From Kitagawia praeruptora (taxonomy: Eukaryota > Streptophyta > Magnoliopsida > Apiales > Apiaceae), in contig CM075351.1 of NCBI GenBank assembly GCA_037693485.1, forward strand, positions 66,118,001 to 66,182,000: a DNA stretch of 64,000 nt. The letters run 5' to 3'. The notes under the pieces were generated by a model. That model was given only the letters and a program-made list of their open reading frames with translations. It was not told the DNA's origin and made no database searches. Below are positions 34,814 to 45,182 of this stretch, one piece after another. Position numbers and translations under genes: made by a program. The stretch's first letter is position 1. Each line of letters begins with the position of its first letter.

Positions 34814-36290
34814 GGGTTATTGACCTTTTGGCCCTTCAAGTTTGCACACTTATACCCATAAAGCCCCAATGTTTAAACTCGTTCCTTTTTGCCACCCGAA
34901 CTTCACAAATGTACCTCTCAGCCACTTTACCGCGTCAGACATTGTATCGGCTTATAACGGTATAGAATAGCGGGGGTATAATAGACATTTCACTAATAAT
35001 TTAATTTAGCAATTAATTATAACAACATAATTCTTATTAAGCTACAAAACGAAAACTCAGAATTTGAAGCTTGGTTTTCATCCCCTGTTTTATTCGAATA
35101 CTCACAGACACCAAACCCAGTAGCTACATCTCCTCTTCTCCACAAAACCATCGATTCCCTTTCTTTTCTTCTTTTCTTTTCAATGCAAAATCTTGACACC
35201 AGCAACTTACCTTTTTTTTTCGTTCCATGCTCAACACAAACCCATCTAGTTCTTTCTTCTTCTTTTTATTTTGAATTACCCTCTCTCACTTCACCCTTTA
35301 TTTTCCTTCTGCTGAGTTGTTCGTTACTGAGTCCTTTGAGTTGTTGAGTTGAGTGGTGTTAAATTGAGTTGTTTAATTTCGTCGTTGAGTTGGTGTTTCC
35401 GTTGATTGTTCTTCACGGGTCGAGTCACTAGCTGAGCATAATCACCCACCCTAGCACACCCCGCTATCATTGCATTCCAAGTAAACTCATTCACTTCCAC
35501 TCCCTCCACCTTCATTCTCTCGAACAAACCAAAAGCCTCATCAATTTCCCTCTCGACCATTCTGTCAAACACATAACGAGCATAAACCACCCTCCCACAT
35601 TTCCAATACATATCAAACACCCCATTACCAACCTCCAAGCCCAAATCCAAACCCATTTTACAAATCACACAATCCACTTTTCTACCCTTATTAAAATCCA
35701 TCAACCCAGGGTTACGGAAGAGAGAACAAGGGAAAGAAAAAGAGAGAGATTGAGGAGAGAGACTTACGGGAGGGTGAGGGAGAGAAAAAGGCCGTGGTTT
35801 ACGGTGTAAGGCAGTGGTGATGAAGAGAAGAAAAGGGCGGTGGTGTATGCGTAAAGGAGAAGAAAAAGAAAAGAGAGAAAGAAAATAAGCGAGAGATGAT
35901 AGGTAGCAGGGGTCGAAAATAGGGGGTGGGTGAGAAAGAAAAGGGCGTGGGGGTGGTGTTTTCATGTGGCGGTGGTGAAGGTAGAGGGAGAGAGATTGGG
36001 AGAGAAAAACGAGAGAAGAGATGAGGGGAAAGAAACTGGGAAACAGGGGTGGGTGGAATTATTAGGAGAGAAAAGATTTTTTTTTGTTTGAAGATTTAAT
36101 TTGTGGGATTATGAAATGTCTATTATACCCCCGCTATTCTATACCGTTATAAGCCGATACAGTGTCTGACGCGGTAAAGTGGCTGAGAGGTACATTTGTG
36201 AAGTTCGGGTGGCAAAAAGGAACGAGTTTAAACATTGGGGCTTTATGGGTATAAGTGTGCAAACTTGAAGGGCCAAAAGGTCAATAACCC
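34814..36290. mobile_element. Pack-MULE-like element carrying a PPR gene fragment
   Basis: Near-identical terminal inverted repeats of about 180 bp (gggttattgaccttttggcc ... and complement) with the exact 9-bp target duplication atgtatata (34805-34813, 36291-36299). These are hallmarks of Mutator-like elements with long TIRs. There is no transposase. The interior, about 35220-36060, is not A+T-rich like the rest and carries a minus-strand PPR-like reading frame. Element plus captured gene piece defines a Pack-MULE (inference from structure). The target is a (TGTA)n tract, so the duplication is in simple sequence and a little less decisive. Confidence 0.8.
35324..35965 (-). pseudogene. Captured pentatricopeptide-repeat gene fragment
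   Basis: The open frame of 213 codons starts MKTPPPRPFLSHPP. Residues 1-85 are Pro/Ser/Phe-rich with no recognised domain. About residues 92-175 are PPR-like: KGRKVDCVICKMGLDLGLEV, GNGVFDMYWKCGRVVYARYVFDRMVERE, then IDEAFGLFERMKVEGVEVNEFTWNAMIAGCARVGDY. Between VERE and IDEAF about 17 residues of a normal PPR array are missing, so two repeats are fused by a deletion. The tail after GDYAQL is unrelated. PPR proteins bind organellar RNA; a piece of two or three motifs would not be expected to work. It could be transcribed from the TIR. The donor gene is not in this window. Confidence 0.7.
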
Positions 36291-36579
36291 ATGTATATAT
36301 GTATATAATATTATAGTAGATTATTATATATGCACATAAATTTATATATGTATGTATTTATGTTTGTACATGTGTATGTATGTATAAATATGCATATTAA
36401 TTATACAACAATTAATAGATTACAAATAATGAAATATTAATAGATTATACAACATAAATGTATGTATATATTATATGTATGTATGTATGTATGCATGTAC
36501 GTATGCATGTATAATTAATAGTTATGTTGTATGTATATATGTATGTATGCATATATACATACAACATAACTATGCATGC

Positions 36580-36612
<33 letters not shown>

Positions 36613-37554
36613 TGTTTGTATGTATGTATGTATGTATGTATGTATGAATGTATGTATGTATATATGTATGTATGCATGTATGTATGTAACTATGTATGTA
36701 TGAATGTATGTATGTATATATGTATATATGTATGTATGCATGTACGTATGCATGTATAATTAATAGTTATGTATGTATGTACGTATGCATGTATAATTAA
36801 TAATTATCTACAAATATACATTCTAATTAATAATTATACATTATCTGAGTTAAGCCAACTGAGATTTATCTACAAATTAATACATATAAACAAAAATATG
36901 TAGTATGTGTATGTATATAATATTATAGTACATTGTTATATATCCACAAAAATTTATATATGTATGTATTTATGTTTGTACATGTGTATGTATGTATAAA
37001 TATGCATATTAATTATACAACAATTAATAGATTACAAATAATGAAATATTAATAGATTATACAATATAAATGTATGTATGTATGTTATATAGTATGTATG
37101 CATGTATGTATGTATATAATATTATAGTATATTATTATATATATATCCACATAAATTTATATATGTATGTATTTATGTTTGTACATGTGTTTGTATATAT
37201 AAATATGCATATTAATTATACAACCATTAATATATTACAAATAATGAAATATTAATAGATTATACAACATAAATGTATGTATGTATGTATGTATGTATGT
37301 ATATAGTACTTATGCATGTATAATTAATAATTATGTATGTATGTATGTGTGTATGTACATATGCATGTATAATTATTTATGTTTATGTATGTATAATTAA
37401 TAATTATGTATGTAGTGTATGTATGTATGTATGTATGTATGTATGTATGTACGTATACATGTATATTTATTTATGTATGTGTAGTATAATTAATAATTAT
37501 GTATGTATGTATATATGTGTTTATGTATGTAGATAATGATTTTTAATATAAGTT

Positions 37555-37635
37555 CAAATGTTCACATAGCTGAACTGGTTATGGTATTGCATTAGTTATG
37601 CAAGGTCATGGTTCGAATCCTTTGAATAACATTAT
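37555..37635 (+). repeat. tRNA-like sequence / SINE head
   Basis: The A box TAGCTGAACTGG (37567-37578) and the exact B box GGTTCGAATCC (37610-37620) are at tRNA-like spacing. Between them a 5-bp stem ttgca/tgcaa closes a 7-base loop ttagtta (anticodon position AGT). The acceptor ends do not pair well and base 37 of the loop is a pyrimidine, so it is a tRNA-derived SINE or pseudo-tRNA rather than a working tRNA gene. Confidence 0.6.
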
Positions 37636-37784
37636 TTTTACAAATATTTAGAATTAGGTTTGGAGTGAGGTTCGGAGGGTCCGAGCCTATGATTGGTGTA
37701 TTAGATATATAATAGATTAAATTAATTTGCGACTTACAAAAATTCATTCATTTGTGCCGTTACTACTGCATTCCCTATATATTA

Positions 37785-38072
37785 CTCCCTCCGTCCAATT
37801 TACATGTCCCTTTTCTAAAAAGCACACATATTTCTAAAAAGCACACATATTAAGATAAAGTTAGTTGAATAAATTTTTCCAACTAATACCCTTATTTAAT
37901 ATATTGGAAAATGAGAATAGAGTTAAGTTTAAAAAAATCAAATTTTTGATACAATAAATGTAAGGATAGTTTTGTAAAGTACACTTAAATTTGCATTGAA
38001 AGGAGAAAAGGGACATGTAATTTGGGACAAATTTATTTTAGAAAAGGGACATGTATTTTGGGACGGAGGGAG
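37785..38072. mobile_element. Stowaway MITE
   Basis: TIRs ctccctccgtcc... and its complement, flanked by TA (37783-37784, 38073-38074). The right end repeats agaaaagggacatgta-tttgggac twice. Confidence 0.9.
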
Positions 38073-38370
38073 TAGTCTGGAACCCAGGCTATACCAACCC
38101 AGGCTATAGCTGTTTGTTCTGGGTAAATTTTAAGAATCACGAAAGTAGGCTTTTGTTAGCAGTTGCTGTCTACATGTATTGATAGGCCCATTAGATAAAC
38201 CCAACCGTAAGATAAACCTCAATTCAACAGGGAGAAGTGGAGAACTGAGAAGTGAGAACATAAAAGTTAGAAAACTTAAAATAATGAAAAAGAAAAAAAA
38301 AGGTGAAAGATATGTATTGTGGATTTGGTTGACTGTTATAAATTTCCCTTTTGACTTTCTTAGTCCTGGT

Positions 38371-39075
38371 TAGACCCGGCAATTTTCAATACGACACGAA
38401 AAATGACACGAAATGATACGAAAATTTAGTATTTGGATTTGCATTTTTAGTACACGACACACGAAACGAAAGTACACAAACACGAAAGTACACGACCAAG
38501 ATTTAGTGTCGGGTTTGGGTTTACCCTTCAAGTAAATGACACGACACGAAGTGCACGAAATAAAAAAATAAATAAATAAATATATTTATAATTTTTTTTA
38601 ACAATAATATACAAGTAAGTCAAATTGTCAAGACTCTCCCACAAACATCTCTCTCAATCTCTCGTCTCTCCCATATCTCTCTCCCTCCTTGTCTCAATCT
38701 CAATCTCTCTTCTCTCCCTTATCTCTCTCGTCTCTCAATTAACTGTCTTATTTTGTTGGTATTAGATATTAGATATTTTAATATTTTTATTAGACATTTA
38801 ACATTTATATTTGTGATTATTCATAAATTTATAATATTATTTATAAATACTATGTAAAAATACATTTTTAATATATATTTGTAAAAATATTATCGAAAAT
38901 TGTAATATTTTAATATATTTATATATTTATATTTATTCTTATTATTAATTAAAATAACACGAACACGAAATGACACGAACCCCTAAACGAGTAGTTTTGA
39001 ATTTAACATTTAAGTACACGAAACATGAAAGTACACAATACAAAAGTACACAACACAAACGAATTATCGAGTCTA
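38371..39075. mobile_element. hAT-like MITE with ACACGA subterminal repeats
   Basis: The 8-bp target duplication gtcctggt is exact (38363-38370, 39076-39083), the hAT signature. Ends are TAGACCCGGCAATTTTC and (rc) TAGACTCGATAATTCGT. Both sub-terminal regions are packed with acacga/cgacac words, probable transposase-binding repeats. There is a pyrimidine-rich ctctctcaatctctcgtctc block near 38640-38740. No transposase. Confidence 0.8.
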
Positions 39076-39151
39076 GTCCTGGTAATATAGCCTGAAAGCA
39101 ACGGAAAAAAAAATTAAATAATTAAGAGATCTTGCATGTGGTAAATTAGTA

Positions 39152-39410
39152 CTCCCTCTATCTCTTAAAACTTTTCCTGTTTACCTTTATCACATTTGTC
39201 AATGCACACTTTTGATCGTTAATATCTTTAATTTCGTATTAGTTTTAAATATAAAAACTTCACTGTATTAAAGTATTCATAAATACGAATCCAACAAGAT
39301 CACTAATGACTATATTTGGACTTATAGATTAGATGTAAATTAATCATTTATCTCATGTTATGAACAATTCCAACATATTAAACGGGAAAAGAATTGTGAG
39401 ACGGAGGGAG
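39152..39410. mobile_element. Stowaway MITE, copy A
   Basis: Ends ctccctctatctc and gagacggagggag, TA at both sides (39150-39151, 39411-39412). The interior is shared with copy B at 39608 (ttttgatcgttaatatctt, acttcactgtattaaagtatt). Confidence 0.88.
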
Positions 39411-39607
39411 TATTACGATATTTTATTCCATTGTTTAACAATCAATCTATATATAATCGTTTCTTACATGTAAGTTATGTGCCCGGATCATGTCACATGA
39501 AGTCATGAGCTTCATATGCGATTGCTTATAGATCAGGGAACTGTCTTTCTGCTGTTCGGTTGCCTTTTTCCCCAATCACATTCGATACATAACACATTAA
39601 TTTAGTA

Positions 39608-39854
39608 CTCCCTTCGTCTCTAAATAAGTTGCCTGTTTTGACTGGATACGTTTGTCAACGCACACTTTTGATCGTTAATATCTTGAATTTCGTATTAGTA
39701 TTAAATATAAAAACTTCACTGTATTAAAGTATTCATAAATACGAATCCAACAAGATCACTCATGACTATATTTGGTCTTATAGATTATGCGTAAATTAGT
39801 AATTTGTACAGTCCCGACATTTCAAACGAACAACTTATTATGAGACGGAGGGAG
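39608..39854. mobile_element. Stowaway MITE, copy B
   Basis: Ends ctcccttcgtctc and gagacggagggag, TA at 39606-39607 and 39855-39856. It belongs to the same family as copy A, 200 bp away and in the same orientation. Confidence 0.88.
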
Positions 39855-39910
39855 TAATAGAATCGGAATTTCGAATAAATTATCACGAAGTTTTCAAAAC
39901 TAGCCAAAAA

Positions 39911-42320
39911 TCTATACTATTATAAAATGCCGAAACATTAAAAGTTTGGTTGGTCGTTGCCTGTTGATTTTACTTATTTACCTTTACTTAATTATAAATA
40001 TTTTTTTTATATTTTATCTGACTAAAATTTTTGCTTTACTAATCAATTTTTTTTTCAGGTTAAACATGTTACCTTTTTTTTTTTAATAACTAAACAGTTT
40101 CCTTTTTAAGTAAAATATAATATCTTTTATATTTTATCTAACTAAAAAGCATATTATAATTACTATTAACTAATTAATTAATTTTTTCATTCAAATTATC
40201 TTTTCTTTTCTCTCTAACTAAAATATCTCTTTTTCCAATTATATCACGAGTTACTTTCAAAAATCTTCTTTTATACTTTATTTACCTAAAATTTTTACTT
40301 TACTAATCAATCTCCTTTTTCAGGTTAAACATGTTACTTTTTTTTTAATAACTAAGCAGTTTCCTTTTTCAGGTAAAATATAATATCTTTTATATTTTAT
40401 CTAATTAAAAAACAAATTATAATTACTGTTAACTAATAAATTAATATTTTTATCTTTTCTCTTTTCTCTAACTAAAATATTTTTTTTCCCAATTATATTA
40501 CGGGTTACCTTTTTCAGCCAAAACAAGTTGCCTTTTTTATTTTCCTTAATTAAAACCTCTCTTTTTCAAATTATATCACGGACGATTCTATTTAATAAAA
40601 ATAAAATCATAATATTATAATGCTATTAATTAACCAATTAACTTTTCAGCTAAAAACGTATTAGTTTTTTTATATTTTCTAATTAAATTCCTTTTTTAGA
40701 AATATCATGGGTAACATTAATTTCTCATTTTCTAAAAATACTACCATCAATTTTATTTAGTAAAATAACAATTAAATTATAATTACTATAAACTAATCAA
40801 TTACCTTTTTCACCTAAAGTATGTCACCTTTTAATTTTCACGTTATCTTTTTCTATTTTTTCAAACTAAAATCTCTTTTTTTCCAATTATATCACGGACT
40901 GTTCTATTTAATAAAATTAAATAATAATATTATAATACTAATATTAACCGATTATCCTTTTTAGCTAAAACGTATCATCTTTTTCCTATATTATCTAACT
41001 AAAATTCCTCTTTAGAAATATCACGGACAACATTAATTTCTCCTTTTCTAAAAACTTTACGAACAATTTTATTTTGTAAAATAACATAATTAAATTATAA
41101 TTATTATAAACTAATCAATTACCCTTTTACCTAAAACATATTACCTTTTTAATTTTCTTTAACTAAATCCTCTCTTTTTCCAATTATATCACGGGCATTC
41201 TATTTAATAAAACAAAATAATAATTTTATAATTACTAATAAATAACTTATTACCTTTTCAACTAAAACCTATCACATTTTCTATATTTTTTTTAACTAAA
41301 ATCATTCATTTTCTAGAAATATCACGGATAACATTTATATAATTATGATCATTATCTCATTTAAATATTTAAGCCTCCAAAATTCGTATTTAAAAAAAAA
41401 ATTAATATAATATTAAAAAAATTCCTTGCATCGCAGAGAAAGTGACCAAACTACATCATTTTTCTAATGAAGCTACCCAAAATACCCATTTACGAGAGAA
41501 GTCGCCCTTTTTACCCACGGAGTGCGCATATTGCTGGTCATGCGTGACTTGGGATACGCATTTCCAAGATGCGTATCTCAAGTCACGCATTCTCAACAAC
41601 GTCAGCTGACGTCATTTCTTCACAAACATAAACGAAGCTCAGACGACCAAAAACGGAGCTTAGACGACCAAAAACGGAGCTGAAAATCGCCTCCGCCCGT
41701 CCATCTGATTCAGGCCACCTCCACAAAAAATAAACACATCATAATAATGCACAATCATGTCTCTACATATTGACATATTCAGTTGAAGAGTTATGGTCCC
41801 GTAGGGGCGTGTACGAACGAGCTGAAAATCAAATCGGAAAAAAATAACTCGATTTAGGGATTTTGAATCCGGCGAATGGTTGGTATTGGCTTGTAGAGTA
41901 AGAAAAGGCGCTCATTTTGGTATAGGTCATGGTATCCAAACATGTATGCAAAGAACTGAACAAATCACTACAAATTTTAACCAAAAAACATCTCCAGCAT
42001 CGTCCCATAGAGACGGTGAACAGTACCTAATACGCATGTATAAAATGCGTATCAGATTTCACGCATGATGAACATGCGTATTAATAACACTGTTCATGGG
42101 TGTATAGAAGCTGGATTTGTAAAGTCCACGCATGGCTGCTATGCGTATTCGCCTTATACGCAATTCATGAATTTCCTGCATATACCCTCTACGCAAGCTC
42201 AGAATGCATGACCCTGGGTAAAAAAGACAGACTAATTTGAATGTAATTATTTTTGGGTAGATTATTTGAAATGGTGGGCATTCTGGTATCTCATCCAGCA
42301 TCGCACGAGTTTTAAGCTAG
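39911..42320 (+). mobile_element. Non-autonomous Helitron with internal ~300-bp repeats and a nested element
   Basis: The left end TCTATACTATTATAAAATGC follows A (39910). The right end is CTAG (42317-42320) followed by T, fitting Helitron A^T insertion. The 3' stem-loop, close to ttgcatcgcacgag, is split by a second element (41436-42296). The interior 40220-41390 has about four degenerate copies of a roughly 300-bp unit marked by ccaattatatcacgg (40235, 40570, 40879, 41177) and agaaatatca-gg (40698, 41013, 41309). No Rep/helicase gene is seen. Confidence 0.65.
41436..42296. mobile_element. MULE-like MITE inside Helitron terminal hairpin
   Basis: Flanked by gcatcgca (41428-41435 and 42298-42305), or nine bases with one mismatch (tgcatcgca/agcatcgca). 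Both ends carry tacccaaaa words in inverted orientation, but the outermost TIRs are weak. The interior has a near-perfect hairpin, atgcgtgacttgggatacgc opposite its complement (41539-41590), and several tacgcat/atgcgta words near 42030-42190. Confidence 0.55.
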
Positions 42321-43292
42321 TTTAATTAAATTCTACGCTATAAAATCAAGTAGAAGAAACTGATTTTTATTAAAATTTCAAGTTTAGCCGAAGTTACCGC
42401 TTGGAATAATTAATTTCTGGTTCTGCTATGCCATATATGCCACTTCTGCTGTAGCTATCCATGAATATTGAATCAACAAGAGATGGTCAAAGTATGCCTT
42501 ACGTTATATCTAAGTTTCTTTGCTGGTTTTCTGCAAACGAACTCAAAATCACGGGGCTTTTGCAAATTTTAAACCCATAGACCTCTATCGAGGAATCTTA
42601 CAGTGAAAGAGAAAAGAAAAGTAAAATAAAAAAAAGTCTGAATTAAAGCGACCAAAATATTTACAGAATCGTAGGCGTGCCTAGCTTACGTGGTAACTGT
42701 TCATTCGTGTTTAAAAGGAATTAGAATGTTAAGTAAAGAATCCAGGTAATTTGCAAATAAAAAATGAGCACGAATTATACACACACTTTTGTTAGTTGCC
42801 AGAAATTATACATACACTTTGATATTTGGTTAGACTTAAAATAAGTTCTTTTGAACTTATTTTTGGATAAAAATTTCATATTTTCATAATTATTTTTAGT
42901 AAAAAATTAAAAATTTATAAACTTACCTTAAAATAAGTTGACTTATTCTTTAAAAAAATCACCCAAACACACAAATTGTACAGATGAAGTGCACTCCGAA
43001 ATGCGAGCCCAATAATTCAGGTTCAAGACGCAGTACTTTTCCTGCCTTCCCACGTTTAATTCAGTGAGTCCCATCACCCATGCACCAATCAATGTATAAA
43101 TGTGTCACATAATTAAACGTAAATCTTGTAGTAGACTTGTAGTACAAATATTTACTGTATTTAAATAAGAAAATAATGTTCGAATTTTTTATTGTGTACC
43201 AAGAGCATATGCTAAGAAGTCGTACTAGTTTAATTGTCAAATTTTTATTAGTAAGAATTTCATTAATAATGATGGCCCCCTGCAATCAAATA
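42321..43292. other. Intergenic spacer, no gene seen
   Basis: A+T-rich. 42830-42970 has a degenerate foldback look (ttaaaataagtt words in both orientations, acccaaacac at one end) that could be a decayed MITE. Nothing else recognised. Confidence 0.4.
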
Positions 43293-43350
43293 CTCCCTCC
43301 GTCCCACAATAATAATCTCTTTTGAGAGAATTTTTTTTTCCTATAATACA
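43293..43350. mobile_element. Truncated Stowaway left end
   Basis: ctccctccgtcccacaataa preceded by TA, cut by the copia LTR at 43351. No matching right end is found downstream in the window. Confidence 0.6.
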
Positions 43351-44328
43351 TGTTGGATATTTTAGTGTAATTGGATTGATTAGTTGATCAATGTAATCGT
43401 AATATTACATCGAACAAGTCGGGTGAGTGCGAAGTGCACACTTTGTTCGAGTTTATTATGTTTTCAGTATTATTGTGTCTTGTGAGACATGTCCATTGGC
43501 ATTGGACACATCTGTTGGAAAAGATGTGTCTGAGGCATGACCATTGGCATTAGACAAACCTGTTGGAAAAGATGTGTCTATTAGCATTAGACATGACTCT
43601 TATACTAAGATATATCTATTGGCAAAATACTGAGATGTGTCTATTGGCAAAAGACACATCTGTTGACATCTATATAAAGGTGTTGCATTGATCATTTTCA
43701 GGACAGGTTCATTTTTGGAAATACACAACAAAAACACATTCTCTCTTCTTACAGAATTTCTGACATTATCCGATTGAATTATTTGGGTGAACCACAAATA
43801 ACTTCAATCTGAAAGTGTTCACACGACTTCAGAAAAATCCAAGTTATTATGGGAAAAGGCCCCTTGTATCACAATTTTATGCTAAAATGCCCAAAATATC
43901 ACTATTCAGAAAATGGCCCTTCCTATCACAAACAAACGCAAGAAAACCATGCGTTTCTATTTTTTTAAATTTTTTCTACAGCCACGCAACATAAACAAGC
44001 GTTTTTGGATTTGCTAATGTGGGGCTCGCAGGGGCAAAATTTATAAACGCAAACTATGCATGCGTTTCTTAAAAAAAAAGATTAAGCAAACTTAGCAACG
44101 CAAACTATCAATGCGTGCCTTAAAAAAATAAAAAAAAAATAAATTGATGAAACTCATAGACGCAAAGTGATATTGCGTTTCTTAAAAAAAATTAAAAACG
44201 CAAGAAAAACTTGCGTTTATGAGTGATACAAAGGGCCATTTCAGCGAGATGTGAGATTATGGGCCATTTCACTCTAGATTGTGATAGTAAGGGCCATCAC
44301 TCAGTTATTATCACCCTATTCCCCAACA
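43351..44328 (+). repeat. Copia LTR containing a nested MITE
   Basis: It starts TGTTGGATATTTTAG and ends ATTCCCCAACA. The TATA box tatataaa is at 43671-43678. The U3 part (43490-43670) repeats self-complementary words such as gacacatctgttggaaaaga and gatgtgtct. Removing the nested element 43851-44311 leaves an LTR of about 517 bp. The sequence after the LTR does not match the common tRNA-Met primer site. Confidence 0.7.
43851..44302. mobile_element. MULE-type MITE in copia LTR
   Basis: The exact 9-bp duplication agttattat is at 43842-43850 and 44303-44311. Ends have ggcccctt-tatcacaat and its complement with repeated atggccc words. The interior contains several acgcaa ... ttgcgt mini-hairpins. 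Confidence 0.8.
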
Positions 44329-44355
44329 AAGATTGAAGTTATCTATTTTCTGAAG

Positions 44356-45182
44356 ATGGCGAACGCAGAATCTGCAAAAGATATGATAAGCAAGTTTGCA
44401 AAATTGGACAAGTTTGAGGGTCAGGATTTTAGAAGATGGAAGAAGAAGATGCATTTTCTATTGACGATGCTAAAGGTTGTATATGTTTTGAGTACCCCCA
44501 TTCCAGAAGTGATTGAGGATGAAATCGCTGAACAAACAAGGAAGCGTTGCAAATGGGAAAACAATGACTACATCTGCCGCGGTCACATCTTAAACGGTAT
44601 GTCTGATTCCCTTTTTGATATATACCAAAATATTGAGTCGGCGAAAGAATTGTGGAATTTTCTTTAATCCAAGTACATGGCAGAAGACGCTTATAGTAAG
44701 AAGTTTCTGGTCAGTAATTTTATGAATTATATAAAATGGTCGATTCTAGACCGGTGATGGAACAATACAATGAATTGTTAAGGATTCTGGGACAGTTTGC
44801 CCAACATAATTTGAAGATGGATGAATCTATCTCAGTTTCTGGTGTTATAGACAAACTACCACCACCATGGAAGGATTTTAAACACTCCTTGAAACATAAT
44901 AAAGATGATATGACTCTGGTTCAACTTGGAAGTCACTTCAGAATTGAAGAGGCTTTGAGGACTCAAGAAATTGAGAATAATCCTTAGGGAAAGAACCAAG
45001 TCGGTAACTCTTTTGTGAATATGGTTGAAGATGGTGGATCTTCCAAGAACTCTAAGAATGGCAAGGGTGATAAATGAAAGTTTAAAGGAAACAACAACAA
45101 TTCTTCCAACAAAAGGCCTAAAATGGCATGTTGGAAGTGTGGCAAACCTGGACATTTCAAGAAGGATTGTCGGGTTGGTAAA
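44356..45182 (+). pseudogene. Decayed copia gag, truncated
   Basis: The start is ATG at 44356 (MANAESAKDMISKFAKLDKF, then GQDFRRWKKKMHFLL). It continues with the UBN2-like region (SAKELWNFL, VMEQYNELLRILGQF, VIDKLPPPWKDFKHSL, LGSHFRIEEALR) and the zinc knuckle CWKCGKPGHFKKDC near 45129-45170. Lesions are a TAA at 44665, a frame break near 44690-44735, a TAG-type stop after IENNP near 44985 and a TGA near 45075. The sequence is cut just after the knuckle by the start of a gypsy-type LTR. Protease, integrase and RT are absent. It belongs to the LTR at 43351-44328. Confidence 0.8.

Larger units (their letters stand above)
34620..37545. repeat. (TGTA)n-rich array with four copies of a 125-bp unit
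   Basis: A unit running from ataatattatagta through cacataaatttatatatgta, tgtttgtaca, tgcatattaattata and aataatgaaatatta to tatacaacataaatg occurs four times (starting near 34620, 36305, 36915 and 37117). Each copy is followed by (TGTA)n or (TGCA)n tetranucleotide runs. The Pack-MULE-like element 34814-36290 interrupts the tract after the first copy. The long Met-Tyr-Val-Cys open frames here are translation of the tetranucleotide, not genes. Confidence 0.85.

Noticed and set aside
35017..35205. Additional minus-strand frame in the Pack-MULE-like element
   Set aside because: Short, overlaps the TIR-interior boundary and has no recognised domain.
36445..36759. Long open frames of Met-Tyr-Val-Cys or His-Thr-Tyr-Ile repeats on both strands (also 34753-34965, 37070-37255, 37333-37536)
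   Set aside because: They are translations of (TGTA)n tetranucleotide repeats, open in several frames at once, with no start context or domain.
42830..42975. Possible Tourist-type MITE
   Set aside because: End similarity is partial and no 3-bp duplication could be assigned.
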